The position numbers and the translations under genes were made by a program. This document shows, piece after piece, positions 10,301 to 19,629 of a stretch of 32,738 nucleotides of DNA. The number at the start of each line of letters is the position of its first letter. Position 1 is the first letter of the stretch. Below the pieces are notes generated by a model. That model was not told the DNA's origin. It ran no database searches and saw only the letters and a list, made by a program, of their open reading frames with translations. The stretch covers positions 1 through 32,738 of the forward strand of contig JAAMPI010000539.1 of NCBI GenBank assembly GCA_013054445.1, written 5' to 3'. The stretch comes from Cudoniella acicularis. Taxonomy: Eukaryota > Ascomycota > Leotiomycetes > Helotiales > Helotiaceae.

Positions 10301-12698
10301 ACGGGGTAGAACCTTGGAATACTCCCCAATATCTTCTAGCCAGCCGAGAAACGACAAACTGATCTCATTCCCCTCAAACATGAACTGTTTCAACAACTGC
10401 AGTAGCTGACTATTGATATCCGACATGAATGCGGCTTTACAATGCTCAGCCCAGTACAAAGTACTATAATGGTAGAAATGCTCGGTTGGACATAACCCAG
10501 CGTCCAGGTTAACTGGAGAGTCATACAAGCACGAGTTAAGACATCCTACGGCTACGAGGCCATTAACTTTGCTTGAAACAAAACCAGGCTGTGCTTCAAA
10601 GTATTCTTGCACAGAGGTGTGAGCAAAACGAAGAACGTTCATCTTCGAGTCAAGCACAATCATATTGAAGCAGGTTCTGAGCAGTTCAGGCAGTTGAAGT
10701 ACTGTTGCCTGCTTTCCATCCATCTGTGACACGGCTGCAAGGAAAGATGATGGCGATAACGGCTCGCAGAGGCAATGGAGGAGGGAGAAGGCATTCATCG
10801 CGATTTTGTTGGAGTATGCCTCTGCGGTATGGATGCGGGTGAGAATGTCAGAGTACATACGCTCCAAAGTGTCTTTGGAGAAACGCTTCATCGCTTCTCT
10901 AATATCGATCTCGTGCCGCATCTCACATAGCGTTTCGATTTGCCAAATGACTAGCTGGAAACTGAGGAATAATTAACGACACGTTCAGATCTGTAGAATC
11001 GCTTGACTTACATTTCTCCTGCGCCATCTATCAAAGCTTGTAGCAAATCTAATTGCAACTCACTAGAGACGTCACCGCTCAGTAAGCGGCGGCTGCTGAT
11101 AGCAAGGGAAACTCGACTGCGTACAAATGTCTCCATATCCAGCCGATTCTCTTCTGCATTGATACGCAACCTTGAAGCGCTGGATAACATAGCTAAGATC
11201 TGGTCGTCATCTCGACTTGTCAAGAAGATTTTGACAACACTACCAGAATCCCTAACTATTTGCTGGAGGGCGTCGAGAAGTTCATGCCGACTTTTTGGAG
11301 GTACCTCGTCGATTGCGTCCATGACGATCGTAGCAGGATCTGGTCCAGTGATCTCTAAGATTAGTCTGATGCAGTCTTGCAAACCCAATCTTGGAACATC
11401 AAACCCATCAAGTTTAGCTTCCTCCTCTCGTCGTTCATACTCTTTCACAATTGCATTATGAATAGTCTTTCGTGAAGAGGGAGTAGTTGCCAGTTGCCTC
11501 ACAATGCTTCGCATTATTTCCTTTGGATTACTGCGGTCTACTTCGGACGCGTTTTTTGAGCAGTAAAAGTATGCGAAAGGTGCAGGAGACGGCTGGTTAG
11601 AAGACTGTTCGATGAAAGATCCTATGACTGCAGAGACTAATGATGATTTGCCGGATCCTGCCATCCCGTGGAGGAGGAAAGTCGACGATACACTTGATGA
11701 TCGCCACTCCAAATATTCGCGGTGATTTAGTAACCATTGCCCTGACCCCCGTATTAGGCTTTCCGAGTGCCTTTGTTGGTGCTCAAGAAAACGTGATACA
11801 GATAACCAATCGAGAATGTCTCGATATCGAGCGTCCTGAAGCGATGTTGTATATATAGCTGCCTGGTCAGCCATCCGAAGAATTGGCTGCTCTAAGTCTC
11901 GAACACAATTAAGCATCTCCGCATCCGACAAGGTTGCAATGGCAGATACATTGCCTTCTGTTGCAGCGATTTTTTGAAGTTGCTGGTTTGTATCGGTTTC
12001 AAAGGAAGTCACAGTGCTTTTCAGCACTCGTACTAGACGGCTTAGCCTCAGCATGTTTGCAAGCTGTTGTGGTGCACTACTTACTTGCGGTTGGGAACTG
12101 GAAGTATTTTTTGGACTGGGCCAGGAAAATCAACATCTCCGTATACATTGCAGTGAGAACAGGTTCGAGTTCAGCAGCTGCAGCTGTGTTACGCCGCATA
12201 TGCACACTCTCAAAGATTGCATATCGTGTGATGAGATGTGATACGGTTTCCAGACCCTCTATCGTGGAACCAAAAACATGTGTATCGCTTACAGCAACCT
12301 GCTATACTGTAAATATTGTTCATGCCAAAGCCTTTGGATGCGCTCACCTTTAGTAGGAATCGTACGCCCGCCCAGGGCAGTGCGGCGTGGGTAGTGTCGA
12401 ACTGAACCGCAGCATCCCCAACGGCCTTGAAATGGTCCAGCCATTTGATGATCTTCTCTAGGACGTCTCGGACCACCACCTCCTTGCCATTCCGCTTGAA
12501 CTTCCACCGTTTCCTTAGGCAAAGCTGCTTTTTCTCCTCTGCTGTTTTCAGCGTCTTCTCGAGGATGTTATGTTTGGTACTATTTCTGAAGTCAAGGCTA
12601 GCTTTGAAGTCCTCATCAAGGGTTGCCAGGGCTCTTTCCCAGAGGCCCATAGGTTGGCGATCGGTTTGAGGCGTATTTGGCAGAATTTGTGACGCCAT
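4380..12698 (-). CDS. Giant NWD-NACHT-ankyrin NLR (STAND receptor)
   Basis: Proposed exons, transcript order: 12698-12348, 12298-12085, 12032-11012, 10961-8747, 8671-4552, and about 4508-4380. Introns of 49, 52, 50 and 75 nt have GT..AG ends and keep frame. The start follows a strong context (CCACCATGG). Residues 1-~190 are an NWD-type NACHT N-terminal domain (ALPWAGVRFLLK, then VAVSD after intron 1). The NACHT domain has Walker A GMAGSGKSS (~311-319), Walker B ATIVMDAIDE (~422-431) and sensor FLTSRDD (~458). A winged-helix-like region ends with LRFAHTSVQEYFE. About 25 ankyrin repeats follow, with an acidic linker, then about nine non-ankyrin repeats containing V/I-T-x-E-x-L. STAND NTPases bind ligand through such repeats and oligomerise. 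Role here: probable cytosolic non-self sensor (inference). Frame breaks at 5626-5627 (NN) and 5579-5583 are described separately. The last intron is uncertain: acceptors giving 34 or 43 nt both yield a charged helical tail ending at 4380, while a 50-nt TAG option ends at 4436. Confidence 0.85.
5626..5627. other. Two-N ambiguity inside the NLR coding sequence
   Basis: Two undetermined bases fall in the last canonical ankyrin region. Reading on the minus strand, ankyrin sequence ending ALHHACDLQ resumes as VALVRMLLDHGADA only if the unknown run is three bases (or three plus a multiple). With exactly two, the frame hits a TAG at once. The gap is therefore the simplest cause of the break; the true number of missing bases is unknown. 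Confidence 0.85.
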
Positions 12699-13029
12699 GG
12701 TGGACTTGATACATGATTCTCATGGGATTGAACTTATCAAAGGGGAGAGAGAAGGGATTTTGTTTTGTTCGATGCGCCCGACTACTATGAGGGGATCTTG
12801 GGGTGCAGAAGCTCAGCCTCATTTAGCGCCTAATCGCCCAAAGCAGGTTTTCGGCCCCGAGGACATTTTTGGGGGCCAGATTTGCCTTCGAGCCAAGAGT
12901 TGTTCTCAAGTCACGAAACCTCATAACTAAGTTAGAATGAATTCTAAATTAATCCAAAGCTGTGCGACCTCCTTTCCCCTAGGAGCCTGGGTCTGGGTTT
13001 ATGATGCAGAATACAAGGGGTCATAATAT
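12699..13029 (-). promoter_or_regulatory. Presumed NLR promoter and leader region
   Basis: The 330 bases between the NLR start and repeat copy B must hold its leader and core promoter. I see no clear TATA box or other named site. Repeat copy B directly abuts this interval and could affect expression. Confidence 0.35.
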
Positions 13030-13455
13030 CAGCTGGTTGTTTAACCTGAATCCTCACCTGCACGAAATCTGTTTCTGTTCGGAAAGGTAAGCAGGGCTGC
13101 TTTACCGATAATACTGGGTGAACTAAGGTGAGTAAGGGTGAGGCGAAGGTACAAAGCAGGTGAGCAGTGGTGAGCAATAGTGGACGGCGCTAGAGTCAGC
13201 CTAAGCATGCAGTAAGAGGCCATTTTAGCGCCCAGAGGGGCTCTTTTTTAGATCCCTTAAGGCCTGGTTGCACTTTCCTTACCTCGAAGCGCAGATCGCA
13301 TTTTGGCTCCCTTATGACCGAGATTTCCCGGGAACGAATTTTAGATCCATATTCGCTTATATACACGTGATAAGGTTAAGCAGCTTAGCCTCATCATTCC
13401 ATAACGTCTCCTTAACGTTTATGGGGGCGACTTCGTGTAATATAGATTTCTGTAG
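13030..13455 (+). repeat. Dispersed repeat, copy B
   Basis: Second copy of the element at 1509-1915, same orientation, sharing its full run of landmarks from AGCTGGTTGTTTAACCTG to GATTTCTGT. It lies about 330 bp upstream of the NLR start codon. No coding capacity. See copy A for the shared words and the inverted fragment C near 27235. Confidence 0.8.
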
Positions 13456-13937
13456 CACTTAATTGTTACGATTTCACTGTCACGCAGGCAGCACGGGACC
13501 GTAGGCTCAGACGACCGGTAGTCCTACAAGGGGACCGATTAGCCTGCTAAGCGATCTATCGATTTCACGGGGTTACTGTCACGTGATCTAGGCGAGGTCG
13601 ATAGGTCTATTGAAATTCCAAGCTATTCGGGTCAAAAACGAGCGTATTCTATTAAGGAGAAGATGACTACTGTACAGGAAGTGCTTCCAGAGCCTATAAT
13701 TATGGGCGTGGCACCAGGCCAAAGCGTACCCTGAAACGGGTCTGCGACCCAAACCGCAACAAGGTCGATCCGCCTCAGCTCAAGCATAAACTCAGCTCGG
13801 CTCCCTCTCCTCGTCGTCGCACTATCACAACTGTTAGATCACATGTTTAGCAGATGTACGCTGGGTGCCTCTAGTGCTAGGAAATACGCTGTTATGGGCA
13901 CCCGCTGCGAGTTTCTTGGCATTGGGCAAGCTTAGTT
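13456..13937. other. Intergenic, nothing recognised
   Basis: No supported gene. The sequence is of balanced composition. A TGTTAC word at 13464 recalls an LTR start, but no matching end or target duplication was found. Confidence 0.4.
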
Positions 13938-14835
13938 CTAATCTCGCCACAACAACATCACAGTCGCGGTTGCGCTTTTCCCTCGCTGCTCCGTCATTAG
14001 TAATAAAGCTCTCTTATTTTCCCTTCCTTTCGGAAGACTTGAATCTCTTCCCCGTAGGCCAGGCATAGGAAGTGAGCTCGATTCCAGCAACGATCGCCGG
14101 TAGAATGGGAAATCATTGACTATCTCTCTGCTGAAATCATGCCAGGTCATGGTGGCGTGCGCGCAGAGGTGGAGGGCGCGTATGCTACCTATGCAGCGTC
14201 GTATGCTGAGGGATTTTGACTGTTTTGAGGGCGCCACAGGCGCTGCAGGTGAATTTATAGGGATGGGGAAGCACGCATGATTTCTTTTCTCGTCGTCGGC
14301 TCCAGGAAGATGGTTCCTTTTCGGATTCAGGAGGTAAGACGCCATCGAATTCTAGGCGGCTGAGGAGTAAGAGCCGCTGTTCCCGTACAAATTTTGAATC
14401 TAGAGCGAACTAAGCTCTTCCAAGTAGCTTTTCAGTCGTCTCGTGCCTTCCCTCGAAATAGCGTAGGAAGATTTTGCAGGTGAGACGAAGGCAGAGCCGG
14501 CAGTTGATTGGAAGGGGATCGGCGATTTTGTCGAGAATGTGTTCTAGGAGATCTTCAAGGTGTGAGATGTGAGATCTGTTTGCCTTGGCGGTATAGATCA
14601 TATGGTTTGCTGCTTTTATGATAGCTGGGGTTTTTGAGGTAGGTTTTCGTGACTGAGTTGCCGTGATGGCTGATGAAGTACTTGTAGAGGTAGCTGATGT
14701 GACGGGTGGGTTTTGTGAGGCTTGAGAGGCGTGGGAATTTAGTGGGCTCGCTGCAGCCTTGTTCGGGGCAGAATCGCTTGACTTTCGACGTGAGCGGAAT
14801 GCGGCGTTCCAGGTTTTTCTGGACAAAAATGACAT
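13938..14835 (-). pseudogene. F-box protein pseudogene
   Basis: The minus-strand frame from 14835 starts MSFLSRKTWNAAF, has a Ser/Thr/Ala-rich linker, then an F-box-like helix region with LLEHILDKIADPLP and CLRLTCKIFLRYF. F-box proteins bring substrates to SCF ubiquitin ligases. A TAG at 14410-14412 stops the frame, but the same frame continues with coherent sequence (FALDSKFVREQRLLLLSRLE, then a CSACGALK cysteine pair) to a second TAG at 14185-14187. After a frame change the sequence resumes as RRCIGSIRALHLCAH...MTWHDF, which resembles the cysteine-containing C-terminal part of fungal F-box proteins. One stop plus one shift make a functional full product unlikely; a truncated 141-residue F-box protein is possible. 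Confidence 0.6.
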
Positions 14836-15579
14836 ATTTTGGTTGATTTCGATGCTGAAGATACGGCTTTCTCTAGATGGTGATCACGGTTATGGGAGAT
14901 GCGATGAGGCTGCTAGGCTGGGGTAGATGTTTTGAGGAAGAGCGCTACGGCAGGCTCTGCCTGGCAGTCTCACGCACGTGATTCGAGCGAATCATCAGCG
15001 AGATAATATACACCATTTGATCGATACATGCGGTTGGCGTTGCTGCCTGCTCGTCCCATTAACCTTGGTATTCCAGCTCGGTAGTCTGTATCGTGTCACC
15101 TTTAGCAAGGCTTTTGTATGGAAAGGCTCGATTCACATGATAATTTAACTCGAGTGATCGGGCCGCAAATCACTCAAATGATATGTATAAATTGGATTAT
15201 AAGACCTGGGCTTATAAATTTCTTATTTATACAGCGAGACTCTAGGTTAATGGTCTAATAAGGATTAGTGGTTTAATAAATATATTTTTGCGCTAATTTA
15301 TTTAGTTATAAAAGAGCGGGTGAGATGACAATACCCTAGGAAAATAATCTTATAAAAGGGGGAACTTCCGAAATGGCACCTAAGAATCAGAGACTAGATC
15401 TTGATCAAAATAGACTATAAACCCACCTGAGCTCCGAAGTCGCACATCAGCATAAGAGAGATGATTAGGTAAGTACGGTAAGAATTTCTGCTAGGAAATA
15501 TGAAATAGACAGTAATTTGTAGAGCTATATATTCATGACTTTCTTGTCTGTAACCGGATTAATCCCGTCGTACAAACTC
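14836..15579. other. Intergenic, AT-rich, nothing recognised
   Basis: No gene seen. The part 15180-15360 is strongly AT-rich and may be decayed repeat DNA. It separates the F-box relic from the 3' end of the esterase gene. Confidence 0.5.
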
Positions 15580-17292
15580 TCAAGAATTAGCTCCATCACC
15601 AAAGCCCCTCTTACGTTTCCAGAGCGTCAAGAGCATCCACGCTATATCCTTCCTTTCCAGCCTCAGCGCCAAGTGCACACTTGTAGTGCCGCTTGCATCA
15701 AGGAGCATGGGGTCTGCTCCAGCTTCAAAGATCATGCGGATAGTTTCCGGAGCACGCTGCTGGCTTATAATAACATTTAGGAGTGTTTGGCCATCTTTAT
15801 CGGGCTGAGAAAGCGGCACTGCGGAGGCCTTTATAAAATTCATTAGATGACTGTCACCGAATGACGTGTAGTAACCGAGGTAAATATCCGCCCTGGTGGG
15901 TGCTAAGCCTTGACTGACGTGGTCTCGAACTGCCTTCTCAAATTCAGCGAGGAGTCGTTGAAAAACGGGTTCGGTTTGAATTATGAGATCTGAGTGTTAT
16001 ATAAAGTCAGTAGATATATTAACAAGGTCGTGTCTCATACTATGGAAAGGATACCTGGGGGTGCAAGTGGTTGTATCTCCGATAACACCTGTGCCTTCTG
16101 GGCGTCTCGTGCTAGACGTCTAATATGGAACCAGATGTGTTCAAAGTCCTCCTCATCTCGAAAACGGCAGAGGTCGGTATGGTTAGTGTCTCTTTGAACA
16201 AATCTCTCTCTTTCTATGCCGATAGTAGCAGACGATTTCTCAACAACCTATATAAATAAAGTCAGTAAAATAGTGGTAAGGAAATTAAGGGCCGAGAATA
16301 TTGGTGGCATTTTCGTTAAGATTTGGCATTGATATAAGGCGCCAAAAAGACAGGGAGAGGAGATCCTAATGCATCAACTTGTTAAATATAGAAAATACAC
16401 TTACCAAAGAATTTAAAGGCCTGGTAACCTTTTGCTCAAAGCAACTCACAATCTCATACCTTCCTGCTTGATGACGGAAGTCATCACGCAGGTCTTCTAA
16501 CTTAGGGGAATTGGCCTGAAGAGTCTCGAGAAGTGGTGATCGCTGCTGGTACAATAGGACTGTGCCGATATTTTGGAGAATTGTCCCCAAACTTGCAAGT
16601 TCACTACCCTGATGTGGTGTTCCAAAGAACATCACTGAATGGGTGGACTCCATGATCGATGTATATGCGGGGTTTGATTGAGCTTTTACCAGAGCCTAGG
16701 TTTACGTTAATATTATTCCACAAACAATACACTGCGTATATTAATTTACCTGCTTTACAACAAGACCCCCGAGGCTATGAGCGATAAAGATGATAGGACG
16801 AGATCCCTACAGATTGTCAATGAGAATTTCCTGGTATGGGAAACTTTTCCTGTAATACTTGGATTCCATCCCGTTTCATGTCCAGATAGTCTAACAACGA
16901 AACCGAATGATCCATCAATTCGCCATTAGACTGGTCCGAGAAAGTGTTTGCATTATAAGCGAAAGACATAATGCGAGCGTTTGCGAGTTTACCAGGCAGT
17001 AGGTCTGTCAGCCAATTCGTCTTTGCCCCCGGATCTTGCCAGGTCCAAGTATTGAGGTAGTGGCCGTTGAGGCCGTGAACAGCAACGACACTTTTTACAC
17101 ATATTAGTGATTCTTGTGTGTCAATACCTCGCCGATGGGAAAACCCGTCCGTACGAAACTTACTCTAGAGCTGGCTTAGGAACATTGACGAGGACTTTCA
17201 GTCCGGATGTAGTGCTACCGGTAGACCCTGCCTAGATTCCTTGGTTAGACTGTGTATAAAATCTTATCAAATCCAGACGAAAGACCTACCAT
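15580..17292 (-). CDS. SesB-like alpha/beta-hydrolase with C-terminal ankyrin segment
   Basis: Proposed exons: 17292-17290, 17231-17164, 17090-16859, 16806-16750, 16695-16405, 16247-16055, 15989-15580, giving 417 residues with no internal stop. Recognition: VVAVHGLNGH near residue 25, RPIIFIAHSLGGLVVKQ with the nucleophile elbow S in HSLGG, and VMFFGTPHQGSELASLG, the PGAP1/SesB-type serine esterase pattern; a coherent SATIGIERE...LCRFRDEEDFE segment follows. The C-terminus (GQTLLNVIISQQRAPETIRM, FEAGADPMLLDASGTTSVHL) is ankyrin-like. Such hydrolases occur alone or as N-terminal effector domains of fungal NLRs; substrate unknown. Three introns have CTAAC/CTAAT-like branch sites. Weak points: the first exon is only the ATG, and the 52-nt intron 16858-16807 is needed to bypass a TAG and a frame shift. 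If that intron is not spliced, the gene is broken. Confidence 0.75.
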
Positions 17293-17634
17293 GACTTGCT
17301 GTGGTCTACTACTTGTTGAAAAAGGAGCAAACCTGAAATTTCTGAGCGATAAAGTTTTAGCTGAACCTCTCTTCAAGTACGAGATTGAAATGAAGTCGCA
17401 TGCTCGGTGTTAGCCACATTCGTGGCGGCTGTACTGAATAGGGGTCGGCCGTACCACAGCGCTTGCACAGCCTTATAGGATTCCTCCCAAACACCAACGG
17501 GAGACATTTTAGAAAGCCAGAGACCCGAATTCGGCTTAGCACTGAAACATCTCTGGGCTCATCCCGTCTCCCTTCGCTATACATAGCTAATTTTACTACG
17601 TGATCTTCGTGTAGTAATTTAATAAAGCGCTGCA
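17293..17634. other. Upstream flank of the esterase gene
   Basis: Holds the presumed promoter of the esterase gene. A minus-strand frame of about 92 codons (17635-17357) is open but has no recognised domain and is not called as a gene. Confidence 0.4.
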
Positions 17635-17932
17635 ACGTGGTTCGCTTGCTGAACGGTAGCCAGACGCTACTCGTGACGCTGAAGCGGCTGGAGCCTGGGA
17701 TCGTGTCGTTGGAAAAGCAACTGCATCAAGGATCATGGGTTTGAGGTTTTTTTTTAAGTGGTATAAGACGTCCGATTGTGATCGCTCTTTAATCAGTTAT
17801 TGGCTGAAGAGGCCTTACCGCTTTAGGTGGCAGATAGCTAATAAAAAGGGGGTCTCTAGCCTCCCCCGAGGAGGGCAGAGATTAATTCTGTAATGATCTT
17901 TTGTGACGTGGTTCGCTTGCTGAACGGTGGCC
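17635..17932. repeat. Pair of 27-bp direct repeats around a 244-bp spacer
   Basis: Near-identical words ACGTGGTTCGCTTGCTGAAC plus CGGTRGCC lie at 17635-17661 and 17906-17932 with one mismatch (A/G). The spacer has no gene but includes a short hairpin (CCTCCCCCGAGGAGG near 17860). The second copy coincides with the point where the subtilase reading frame loses family resemblance, so the repeats may mark an insertion or a local duplication that truncated that gene. Confidence 0.7.
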
Positions 17933-18553
17933 TAATTGATCCCGGCGCGCAAGTATTCTGGCAACATAGACGTCAGATTTTGGAGCAACTTTGAAAAGCA
18001 ACCCTGTCGAGTGCGTCCCATGACCATCGAAATCTGTCTCCTCTCTCAGGATTTTCTGCACCAACAGCCCAGCTTTTGTAGGCCTTGATTCGATGGCCAT
18101 GACTGATTGTTGCCGTATGTGGGGGTTCAATCCCGGTATCAAGAATAGCTACCCGGATATTTCTCGCTTCGGAATCTCGAACATTCAGTGATGTAGAATC
18201 TTCATGTAGAATATTAAGTCCTTTTATCCAGTCAATCCAAGTATTGAACCATGTATCCACTGGTGTCGCTTCTCTAACTATTTTCAACTATAAGAACAAA
18301 ATTTGTGGGAATTCCCTAAGAATACTCACTCCAAATCACTGGGAGTTTTATGATCCAACAATTCGCTACAAATATGGACGTCTAGTTGACTTACTTCAAC
18401 ATGTTTATTCAAGTGTTCTAGTAAGTTTTCCTGTGACAAGAAGATTTGCGGAGGATTGTAGCCCGATTCATAGCACAAAGGGCACATGTACCAGGCCGTC
18501 AGGTTCTTGAATGACGAAGAGGCTCGAATGTGATAGCGAGCGACGAATGTCCA
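17933..18553 (-). pseudogene. C2H2 finger plus subtilisin (S8) protease relic
   Basis: On the minus strand 18553-18395 gives a finger-like segment, YMCPLCYESGY...LLEHLNKH (C-x2-C...H-x3-H). A 107-nt intron (18394-18288) then joins in frame to a subtilase domain: IRVAILDTGIE with the catalytic Asp motif, and DFDGHGTHSTGLL with the catalytic His motif. Between these motifs, near 18060, the frame changes by one base. After VYVARI the match ends; the region with the catalytic Ser is missing and the frame runs into the 27-bp repeat. An in-frame TAG lies just upstream at 18556. The gene is therefore shifted and truncated. In fungi, intracellular subtilases of this sort are often fused to helical or ankyrin domains and occur in NLR-type architectures; here no intact partner is seen. 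Confidence 0.65.
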
Positions 18554-18666
18554 CTAGAACTCGGTATATTATAGGCTTTTACCTTCCCCCATATCAGCCA
18601 TGTTGCCAGGAAACTCGAGGTTTCAGTATTTGCATTGTAAGGCGTGCTTATTTGGGGCTGGAAGGG

Positions 18667-19335
18667 TTAAGCCGCGACGACAGCGATAACCTCATCACTA
18701 GTCAAATTCATCGTAGAAGCCTTTTCACAAACGTTACCCATCTTCTCGACGACATTGGCTGTGAGCTGTTGGTTTTATTGGAGGACCGCGGATAGCTCTT
18801 CAACTACTGACATAACGTAGTCGAGATCGGATCGACGACCAGCCGGAGTAGGGTAGCCAACCATGCCGCCGCCTACGCCCATTCTCCATTCATGCCATTA
18901 GTGTGATTCATGCCTTGAGATGGGGAAGGGAGAGCTTGACGGGGATTCGTGCCAAAGCCACCACCTGGAGAATCAATGTGGTTCTGATAGTTTATCGCGT
19001 TGGCCCTGCCCTTGTTAGGAGGAGTAAACCAAGCAGCTGTATTCTTGAGGTTTGCTTCCAGTAGCGCTCTAGAATCATGTCAACCAATCGCGATGGAGAA
19101 ACTACTGGAATGGTGGACGAAGGACGACGCCTGTTGGGGGACTTGGGAACAGTGAGACACCGGTAGATCGAGGGTTGGATTGCTTCTTGACGCGTTCTTT
19201 CTCTTCTCGCTTACGATTGATCCGCGTGCGAAGGGCAGCAAGTTGGCACTCATCTATTGTGAGTGGATTGTCAAGTGGATTGGTACCTCGAAATGAAAGC
19301 GAGCTCGACGACGAATCCTTTTGCTTGTCAGCCAT
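18667..19335 (-). pseudogene. Broken gene of unidentified fungal family
   Basis: The frame opens with MADKQKDSSSSSLSFRGTNP and a basic stretch (LRTRINRKREEKERVKK). It stops near 19102, then coherent sequence continues in other frames: NTAAWFTPPNKGRANAINYQ, later GYPTPAGRRSDLDYVMSVVE, then (after a TAA) NQQLTANVVEKMG and ASTMNLTSDEVIAVV, ending at the TAA 18669-18667. At least two frame changes and several stops are needed, so it is not functional as assembled. I do not recognise the family; the Ser-rich start, basic region and coiled-coil-like end suggest a nuclear or regulatory protein, but that is a guess. Confidence 0.55.
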
Positions 19336-19629
19336 GTTGATCGCTGATTCGTCGCTACACAAAAGCGATGAACATTTGTGGTTGATCACGATTTAAGAAG
19401 GCTCTGCAAAACTCAAGGGAAGGCATAGCAAACTAGGGACACTAAGGCATTCGTGGTTAGAAGGTTCTAGGACTAGAACTTATTACGTAACTAGGTTGTG
19501 TAAATAGATTGTTTAGATCTAACAATCTTTATAATCTAAAGAATAGAAAGATTTCTTTTAAATAAAAATTTTATATAAAATTCTTCAATGCTGATTATTC
19601 CCGTCCAAGCGATTTAAGAGCGGACTGCA
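19336..19629. promoter_or_regulatory. Shared upstream region of two divergent pseudogenes
   Basis: Lies between the minus-strand relic starting at 19335 and the plus-strand C2H2 gene starting at 19630, so it would have held both promoters. It includes an AT-rich block near 19540-19590 with TTTTATATAAAATT, a possible TATA box about 60 bases before the plus-strand start. Confidence 0.4.

Noticed and set aside
13464..13850. Second solo LTR starting TGTTAC
   Set aside because: No CA-type end with a matching five-base target duplication was found downstream.
16750..16860. Esterase gene as a pseudogene with one frameshift and one TAG
   Set aside because: A 52-nt GT..AG intron removes both defects and leaves the normal spacing between LLDYLDMKRDG and RPIIFIAHSLGG, so an intact gene is the simpler reading. 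The alternative is kept as a finding.
17357..17635. 92-codon minus-strand frame next to the first 27-bp repeat
   Set aside because: Open but without recognisable domain or splice context; it may be chance in the esterase upstream flank.
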